A stretch of DNA of 64,000 nucleotides from HyVt-443 sp964544655. GTDB taxonomy: Bacteria > Pseudomonadota > Gammaproteobacteria > Chromatiales > Chromatiaceae. Positions 58,557 through 64,000 of this stretch are shown here, piece by piece; the stretch's first letter is position 1, and each line of letters opens with the position of its first letter. The stretch covers positions 1 through 64,000 of the forward strand of contig CAZJCM010000005.1 in assembly GCA_964544655.1 (NCBI GenBank). Direction: 5' to 3'. The notes under the pieces are model-generated. The model searched no databases. It saw only the letters and a program-made list of their open reading frames with translations, and was not told where the DNA came from. A program made the translations under genes and the position numbers.

Positions 58557-61082
58557 ATGCCCTATTACGTCGATAACCATTTCCAGCCCCTGATCCGCAG
58601 CCGGCCAAACGAAAAACTGGTTCAGCTGCCCACCCTGGGCCTGGAAAAAAAGGCCATCACCAGCGATTTCAAACACTATTTCGCCCACACCCTGGGACGC
58701 GATGGCAACTGCCGCTCCAGCCATTATCCTTACAAGGCCCTGGCCATGTGCGTACGCGACCGGCTGATGGAGCGTTGGAAGAAGACTCAGGAGGCGTACG
58801 ACCAGGCCGACTGCCGCCGCACCTATTACCTCTCCCTGGAATTCCTCATGGGCCGCGCCCTGGGCAATGCCATGCTCAACCTGGGCATGACCAGCGCCGC
58901 GGCCCGGGCGCTGCACGATCTGGGCCTGGAGATGGAAGAGATCGCCGAGGCCGAACCGGATGCTGGCCTTGGCAATGGCGGCCTGGGGCGTCTGGCAGCC
59001 TGTTTTCTGGATAGCTGTGCGACCCTGCAGTACCCGGTGAAGGGCTACGGCATCCGTTATGAATACGGCATGTTCCGGCAACTGATCAGCGACGGCCAGC
59101 AGGTCGAGGAGCCAGACCACTGGCTGCGCGACGGCAACCCCTGGGAGATGGAACGGCCGGAGTACAAACAGCGGGTCGCGTTTGGCGGCCGCAGCGAATT
59201 CTACCAGGATGAGCAGGGGCATCTGCGCGCCCGCTGGGTAGATACTCATGAGGTGCTGGCAGTACCTTACGACATCCCCATTCCCGGCTATCGCAACGGC
59301 ACCGTCAACACCCTGCGTCTGTGGCAGGCAGCGGCAACGGAAGAGTTCGACTTGGACGAGTTCAACGCCGGCAGCTACCCCGAGGCGGTGGAATCGAAAA
59401 ACCACGCCGAGAACATCACCATGGTGCTCTATCCCAATGACGCCAGTGAAAACGGCAAGGAGCTGCGGCTGAAACAGCAATACTTCCTCGCCAGCGCCAG
59501 CATGAAAGACGTGATGCGCGAATGGAAGCGGCTGCACGGTGACGATCTGTCCAAATTCGCGGACATAAACTGCTTCCAGCTCAACGACACCCACCCCACC
59601 ATCGCAGTGGCGGAGCTGATGCGCCTGTTGCTGGATGAGGAGCATCTGGATTGGGACAGCGCCTGGGACATCACCCGAAAGACTATGGCCTACACCAACC
59701 ACACCCTGCTGCCAGAGGCCCTGGAGCGCTGGCCGGTACGGCTGTTCCAGCGCCTGCTGCCGCGGCTGCTGGACATCATCTACGAAATCAATGCCCGCCA
59801 CCTGGCCGAGGTCGCCAACCGCCGGCCTGGCGACACCGGCCTCCAGCGCCGTATGTCGATCATCGAAGAGGGCCCGGATCCCCAGGTGCGCATGGCCTAT
59901 CTGGCGATCGTCGGCAGCTTTTCGGTGAACGGTGTTGCAGAGCTCCACTCCCGCCTGCTGGCGGAAGGCCTGTTCCGTGACTTCCACCAGCTGTGGCCGG
60001 ACAAATTCAACAACAAGACCAACGGCGTGACCCAGCGCCGCTGGCTCGCCTATTGCAACCCTGGACTGCGTGAGCTGCTCAACGACACCATCGGCGATGG
60101 CTGGATCAGTGATCTGGCGCAGATACGGAAAGTGGCGCCGTTCGCCGACGACAGCGCCTTCCGCGACAAGTGGCACCAGGTGAAACAGGAGAACAAGGCG
60201 CGACTGGCCGCCATGGTCTATCGGGACTGCGGCATTCGCTTCGACCCTCAGGCGATGTTCGATGTGCAGGTCAAGCGCATCCACGAATACAAACGCCAAC
60301 TGCTCAACCTGCTGCACGTAATCCATCTCTACGCCCGGATCAAGGCAGGAGAAACGGAAGACTGGGTGCCGCGCTGTGTGCTCATCGGCGGCAAGGCGGC
60401 CCCTGGCTACGTTCGCGCCAAGCAGATCATCAAGCTGATCAACAATGTGGCCCGGGTGATCAACCGTGACCCCCAGGTCGGTGACCTGCTGAAGGTCGCC
60501 TTCCTGCCCGACTACCGGGTATCGGCGATGGAACTGATCGCTCCCGGCACCGATCTGTCGGAACAGATCTCCACCGCCGGCAAGGAGGCCTCGGGCACTG
60601 GCAACATGAAATTCATGATGAACGGGGCGCTCACCATCGGCACCCTGGACGGGGCCAACATCGAAATCCGCAAGGAGGTTGGAGATGACAACTTCTTCCT
60701 CTTCGGCCTGACCGAAGAGGAGGTGGAGAAGCAGCGCCGCGACTACCACCCCAACGTGATCATCGCCCGCGACGCCAATCTCTCCCAGGTGATGAACCTG
60801 CTGGAGAAGGGCCACTTCAACCAATTTGAGCCCGGCATCTTCAATGACATCATCAGCGGTATCCGCAGCCCCGACGACCCCTGGATGGTGGCCGCCGATT
60901 TCGCCAGCTATGTAGATGCCCAGGCACAGGCATCCAAGGCCTACAGGAGCCAGGAGCGGTGGGTGAGAAGCGCCATTATCAACACCGCCTGCAGCGGCAA
61001 GTTCTCCACCGACCGCACGATGGAGGAGTACAACGCCGACATCTGGCACATGGACGCAATACCGGCACTACCGCTGGAGTAA
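58557..61082 (+). CDS. glgP: Glycogen phosphorylase
   Basis: An 841-residue PLP enzyme that releases glucose 1-phosphate from glycogen. The conserved YYLSLEFLMGRALGN and AGLGNGGLGRLAACFLDS segments are in the N-terminal half; the PLP lysine is in SGTGNMKFMMNG (near residue 685). No other glycogen genes are in the window. It is 2 nt from the dehydrogenase start, so probably co-transcribed. Confidence 0.96.
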   Translation: MPYYVDNHFQPLIRSRPNEKLVQLPTLGLEKKAITSDFKHYFAHTLGRDGNCRSSHYPYKALAMCVRDRLMERWKKTQEAYDQADCRRTYYLSLEFLMGRALGNAMLNLGMTSAAARALHDLGLEMEEIAEAEPDAGLGNGGLGRLAACFLDSCATLQYPVKGYGIRYEYGMFRQLISDGQQVEEPDHWLRDGNPWEMERPEYKQRVAFGGRSEFYQDEQGHLRARWVDTHEVLAVPYDIPIPGYRNGTVNTLRLWQAAATEEFDLDEFNAGSYPEAVESKNHAENITMVLYPNDASENGKELRLKQQYFLASASMKDVMREWKRLHGDDLSKFADINCFQLNDTHPTIAVAELMRLLLDEEHLDWDSAWDITRKTMAYTNHTLLPEALERWPVRLFQRLLPRLLDIIYEINARHLAEVANRRPGDTGLQRRMSIIEEGPDPQVRMAYLAIVGSFSVNGVAELHSRLLAEGLFRDFHQLWPDKFNNKTNGVTQRRWLAYCNPGLRELLNDTIGDGWISDLAQIRKVAPFADDSAFRDKWHQVKQENKARLAAMVYRDCGIRFDPQAMFDVQVKRIHEYKRQLLNLLHVIHLYARIKAGETEDWVPRCVLIGGKAAPGYVRAKQIIKLINNVARVINRDPQVGDLLKVAFLPDYRVSAMELIAPGTDLSEQISTAGKEASGTGNMKFMMNGALTIGTLDGANIEIRKEVGDDNFFLFGLTEEEVEKQRRDYHPNVIIARDANLSQVMNLLEKGHFNQFEPGIFNDIISGIRSPDDPWMVAADFASYVDAQAQASKAYRSQERWVRSAIINTACSGKFSTDRTMEEYNADIWHMDAIPALPLE

Positions 61083-61084
61083 CC

Positions 61085-62407
61085 ATGACCACATCGACCC
61101 AGGAAGCGGCAGAAAACCGCTCACCGGCCCATATCAGCCACCTGCAGTTCCAGCGGGCAGCCGCCCATCTGAGCGGGCTGAAGCGGGGGCTGATGGACTT
61201 CTTCCGCTACCCGAAGCGTACCATCACCACCTGCTTCCCGATCGAGATGGAGGATGGCTCGGTGCAGAGCTTCCACGGCTTCCGGGTGCTGCACAACAAC
61301 GTGCTTGGACCAGGCAAGGGGGGCATACGCTTCCATCCGCAGGTGGACCGGGAAGAGGTGACGGCCCTGGCCGCGCTGATGACCTGGAAGAGCGCCCTGG
61401 TAGACATTCCCTTCGGTGGCGCCAAGGGCGGTGTTGCCTGCGACACGAAGACGCTGAGCGAGCGGGAGCTGCGCCGTATCACCCGCCGCTTCATCAGCGA
61501 ACTGGGAAACAACATCGGCCCCCAGACCGACATCCCGGCACCGGACATGTACACCAACGCCCAGACCATGGCCTGGATCTACGACACCTACGACATGATG
61601 CATCCAGGCCGCAACAACCGCCCGGTGGTCACCGGCAAACCGCTGCAGCTGGGTGGTTCCGCCGGCCGTGAGGAGGCTACCGCCCGAGGTTGCCTGATCG
61701 TCACCGAACACTTCCTGTCACGCATCAATCTCCCTGGCCTCGCTTCGCTGCAGGGGGCCCGGGTGGCCATCCAAGGCTTCGGCCAGGTGGGGCGCGGCCT
61801 GGCGCGGCTGCTGCGCAGCGCAGGCGCCAAGGTGATTGCGGTCAGTGATACCCAAGGCGGCATCCATTCCGATGGTGGCGGTCTGGACATCGATGCGGTG
61901 GAGGCGTGGAAGAGAGAACACCATACGGTGGTTGGCCTGCCCGAGACCCGCACCATTACCAATCAGGACCTGCTGACTCTCGACTGCGACATCCTGTTTC
62001 CCGCCGCCCTCGGCAACCAGATCCACCGTGACAACGCCACCCGGGTCCAGGCTCGGCTGATCGTGGAAGCGGCCAACCGCCCGGTCACGCCAGACGCCGA
62101 TGACATCCTGCATGCCCGCGACATCCTGGTGCTGCCGGACATCCTGGCCAATGCCGGAGGCGTTACCGTCAGTTACTTCGAGTGGGTGCAGAACATCCAG
62201 AACCAGGAGTGGCTGCTGAGCGATATCAACAGCCGCCTGCGGGACAAGATGACCCGCGCCACCGATGCCGTTTACGACCGCTGGCGGCGCTTTCAGACTG
62301 ATCCGGATACACCGGCGGCCTGCTGCAAGGATCTGCGCACCGCTGCCCTGGCAGTGGCCGTGGAGCGGGTTGCCCAAGCCACCCTGCAACGAGGAATCTG
62401 GCCATGA
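61085..62407 (+). CDS. Glu/Leu/Phe/Val dehydrogenase
   Basis: A 440-residue NAD(P)-dependent amino-acid dehydrogenase, most likely glutamate dehydrogenase. PGKGGIRFHP, the catalytic Lys in ALMTWKSALVDIPFGGAKGG, the APDMYT segment and the nucleotide-binding GFGQVGRGLA are present. The ATG follows glgP closely. The hexameric, smaller (about 440-residue) type resembles RocG/GudB-like enzymes, not the E. coli GdhA pattern alone. Confidence 0.9.
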   Translation: MTTSTQEAAENRSPAHISHLQFQRAAAHLSGLKRGLMDFFRYPKRTITTCFPIEMEDGSVQSFHGFRVLHNNVLGPGKGGIRFHPQVDREEVTALAALMTWKSALVDIPFGGAKGGVACDTKTLSERELRRITRRFISELGNNIGPQTDIPAPDMYTNAQTMAWIYDTYDMMHPGRNNRPVVTGKPLQLGGSAGREEATARGCLIVTEHFLSRINLPGLASLQGARVAIQGFGQVGRGLARLLRSAGAKVIAVSDTQGGIHSDGGGLDIDAVEAWKREHHTVVGLPETRTITNQDLLTLDCDILFPAALGNQIHRDNATRVQARLIVEAANRPVTPDADDILHARDILVLPDILANAGGVTVSYFEWVQNIQNQEWLLSDINSRLRDKMTRATDAVYDRWRRFQTDPDTPAACCKDLRTAALAVAVERVAQATLQRGIWP

Positions 62408-62688
62408 GCCACACCACCGACGAAAGAACCCCCTGCTGGATCTATCGCAGCAGCCGCAAAGAGGAGATGTACCTCTATCTGGCCACCGAGGACGCCTTCG
62501 ACCAACTGCCGGAAGCGTTGCTGAAACATTTCGGCAAACCGGTGCGGGTCATGGAGTTACCCCTCGACCCGGCGCGCAAACTGGCCCGCGAGGATGTGAA
62601 CCAGGTGATCAGGAACCTCCGTGAGCAGGGTTTCCACCTGCAGCTGCCACCGGAGATTCATCCTGACCTGCGCGATGGCGAATACTGA
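62404..62688 (+). CDS. YcgL-domain protein
   Basis: A 94-residue protein of the YcgL family (DUF709). CWIYRSSRKEEMYLYLA at the start and VNQVIRNLREQGFHLQLPPE at the end are family-typical. The function is not established; Pseudomonas homologues (RnmB) are linked to ribonuclease D. The ATG overlaps the preceding stop as ATGA. Confidence 0.88.
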   Translation: MSHTTDERTPCWIYRSSRKEEMYLYLATEDAFDQLPEALLKHFGKPVRVMELPLDPARKLAREDVNQVIRNLREQGFHLQLPPEIHPDLRDGEY

Positions 62689-62692
62689 AGCC

Positions 62693-63904
62693 ATGCGCGA
62701 AATCATCCTGCTCAACATCACCGGCCGCGACCACCCCGGCCTGACCGCTGCACTGGCCGATGTACTGGCGGAGCATGGGGTCAACATCCTGGATATCGGC
62801 CAGGCGGTGATCCATGACCATCTCTCCCTGGGCATGCTGCTGGAGGTGCCCCCCCAGGCCCAATCCGGCCCGGTGGTCAAGGACTTGCTCTATCAAGCCC
62901 ACCAGCTGGGCCTGAACATCGACTTCAAGCCCATCGAAGAGGACGAGTACGAGGGCTGGGTGGGACTCCAGGGCAAACCCCGTTACATCATCACACTGCT
63001 TGGCCGCAAGCTCACTGCCGGCAATATCTCCCATGTGGCGCGGGTGGTCTCCGCCCATGGCCTCAATATCGACGGCATCACCCGCCTCTCCGGCCGCTTC
63101 TCCCTGCGCCGCGGGAACCCCAACCGCCGGGCCTGCGTGGAATTCTCGGTCCGCGGCGAACCAGCCGACGAAACCACCCTGCGGCAGGCATTGCTGGAGA
63201 TCAGCCGTACCGACGAAGTGGACGTCGCCTTCCAGGCCGACGACCTGTACCGGCGCAACCGACGCCTGATCGTCTTCGATATGGACTCCACCTTGATCCA
63301 GGTGGAGGTGATCGACGAACTGGCCCGGGCCGCCGGGGTGGGGGAACAGGTGGCAGCGATCACCGAAGCGGCAATGCGCGGCGAGATCGATTTCAAAGAG
63401 AGCTTCCGCCGCCGCATGGCCCTGCTCAAGGGCCTGGATGAAGCCGTACTGCAACGAATCGCCGAGGAACTGCCGATCACCGAGGGGGCTGAACGACTGA
63501 TCTCCAGCCTCAAGCGCCTGGGCTACCGGATCGGCATTCTTTCCGGCGGCTTCACCTATTTCGCCCGCCATCTGCAGCAGCAGCTGGAGGTCGACTGTAT
63601 CTCCGCCAACGAGCTGGACATCCGCGACGGCCGTCTCACCGGCGAGGTAAAAGGAGAGATCGTCGACGGTGAGAAAAAGGCCGAGCTACTACAGCGGATG
63701 GCGGCGGAAATGGGTATCGGCCTGCAGCAGGTGATCGCCGTCGGCGATGGCGCCAACGACCTGCCAATGCTGGGGCTGGCCGGCCTCGGGGTCGCCTTCC
63801 ACGCCAAGCCGGTGGTGCGCAACAACGCCCGCCACGCCATCTCCACACTGGGCCTCGACGGCATTCTCTACCTGCTGGGGGTAAGGGACCGGGAGGTAAT
63901 CTGA
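62693..63904 (+). CDS. serB: Phosphoserine phosphatase
   Basis: A 403-residue enzyme for the last step of serine synthesis. Two ACT-like domains (about residues 1-170) precede a HAD phosphatase domain whose nucleophile is in FDMDSTLIQVEVIDE; LSGGFTYF and VGDGANDLPML are the other HAD motifs. I chose MREIILLNITG, which fits other SerB N-termini; an ATG at 62675 would add six residues. It follows ycgL by 4 nt. Confidence 0.94.
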   Translation: MREIILLNITGRDHPGLTAALADVLAEHGVNILDIGQAVIHDHLSLGMLLEVPPQAQSGPVVKDLLYQAHQLGLNIDFKPIEEDEYEGWVGLQGKPRYIITLLGRKLTAGNISHVARVVSAHGLNIDGITRLSGRFSLRRGNPNRRACVEFSVRGEPADETTLRQALLEISRTDEVDVAFQADDLYRRNRRLIVFDMDSTLIQVEVIDELARAAGVGEQVAAITEAAMRGEIDFKESFRRRMALLKGLDEAVLQRIAEELPITEGAERLISSLKRLGYRIGILSGGFTYFARHLQQQLEVDCISANELDIRDGRLTGEVKGEIVDGEKKAELLQRMAAEMGIGLQQVIAVGDGANDLPMLGLAGLGVAFHAKPVVRNNARHAISTLGLDGILYLLGVRDREVI

Positions 63905-64000
63905 ATCGATATGGGTGCCACCGGCACTGGAGGGGTAGCCGACTCAATCCAGTCAGCCGTAGATTGGGCAAAGGAGTGGCAACGACACCTCACTCAACCT

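Noticed and set aside
58350..61049. 899-codon minus-strand frame opposite glgP
   Set aside because: Shadow of glycogen phosphorylase, rich in His/Gln/Val from reverse reading, with no domain.

Overview
This window is core chromosome from a free-living or facultative gammaproteobacterium. The evidence is a set of gene orders typical of that class: tRNA-Tyr/Gly/Thr followed by tuf; ygfB-pepP-ubiH-ubiI divergent from zapA-6S RNA-fau; rplM-rpsI; and pilU. The DNA is GC-rich. A gcvPA/gcvPB split, a tandem glycine riboswitch, a rubrerythrin/rubredoxin pair and the RND and porin types would fit a Chromatiales-like (for example sulfur-oxidizing) lineage, but that placement is inference. No phage, intact insertion sequence or CRISPR array was seen.

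Layout. 1-566: three tRNAs and the start of tuf, reading leftwards from a clear promoter. 0.6-11 kb: housekeeping and envelope genes (MsrB, DUF547, 3-hydroxybutyrate dehydrogenase, AsmA-like, cardiolipin synthase coupled to NhaA, ThyA, Lgt). 11-19 kb: an XRE regulator, an RND efflux adaptor and pump, a hemolysin III-like membrane protein, a deaminase and a DUF255 protein. 19-22.7 kb: an FmdE-like protein with a small exported partner, facing a molybdenum cofactor cluster (moaB-moeA-moaD-moaE). 22.9-29.7 kb: a signalling region with a PfkB kinase, a response regulator-PAS-GGDEF-EAL protein, an HDOD-GAF-histidine kinase and a divergent MinD/FlhG-like protein that has lost its Walker A residues. 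29.3-34.4 kb: dgkA and the glycine cleavage operon gcvT-gcvH-gcvPA-gcvPB behind a promoter, tandem glycine riboswitch and terminator. 34.4-42.9 kb: ubiquinone hydroxylases, pepP, ygfB, a 173-bp MITE with 8-bp target duplication, zapB-like/zapA, 6S RNA, fau, ilvA and rpiA. 43.2-48.1 kb: a liv branched-chain amino acid ABC operon. 48.2-51.3 kb: a porin, tRNA-Gln, rpsI, rplM and a possible small RNA. 51.3-56.5 kb: YheS-type ABC-F with a zinc-ribbon peptide, rubrerythrin-rubredoxin-reductase, a GGDEF remnant and a MOSC protein. 56.8-64 kb: pilU, a thioredoxin-like protein, glycogen phosphorylase, glutamate-type dehydrogenase, YcgL and serB.

The most unusual parts are the HDOD-kinase/c-di-GMP/pseudo-MinD block with its divergent operator-like inverted repeat (about 23.9-29.6 kb), the MITE at 39.0-39.2 kb, the possible antisense-direction small RNA upstream of rplM, and a relic of a diguanylate cyclase tail at 55.6 kb. 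Many starts were moved inward from the longest open frame because a Shine-Dalgarno sequence, family N-terminus or stop/start overlap supports the later codon.
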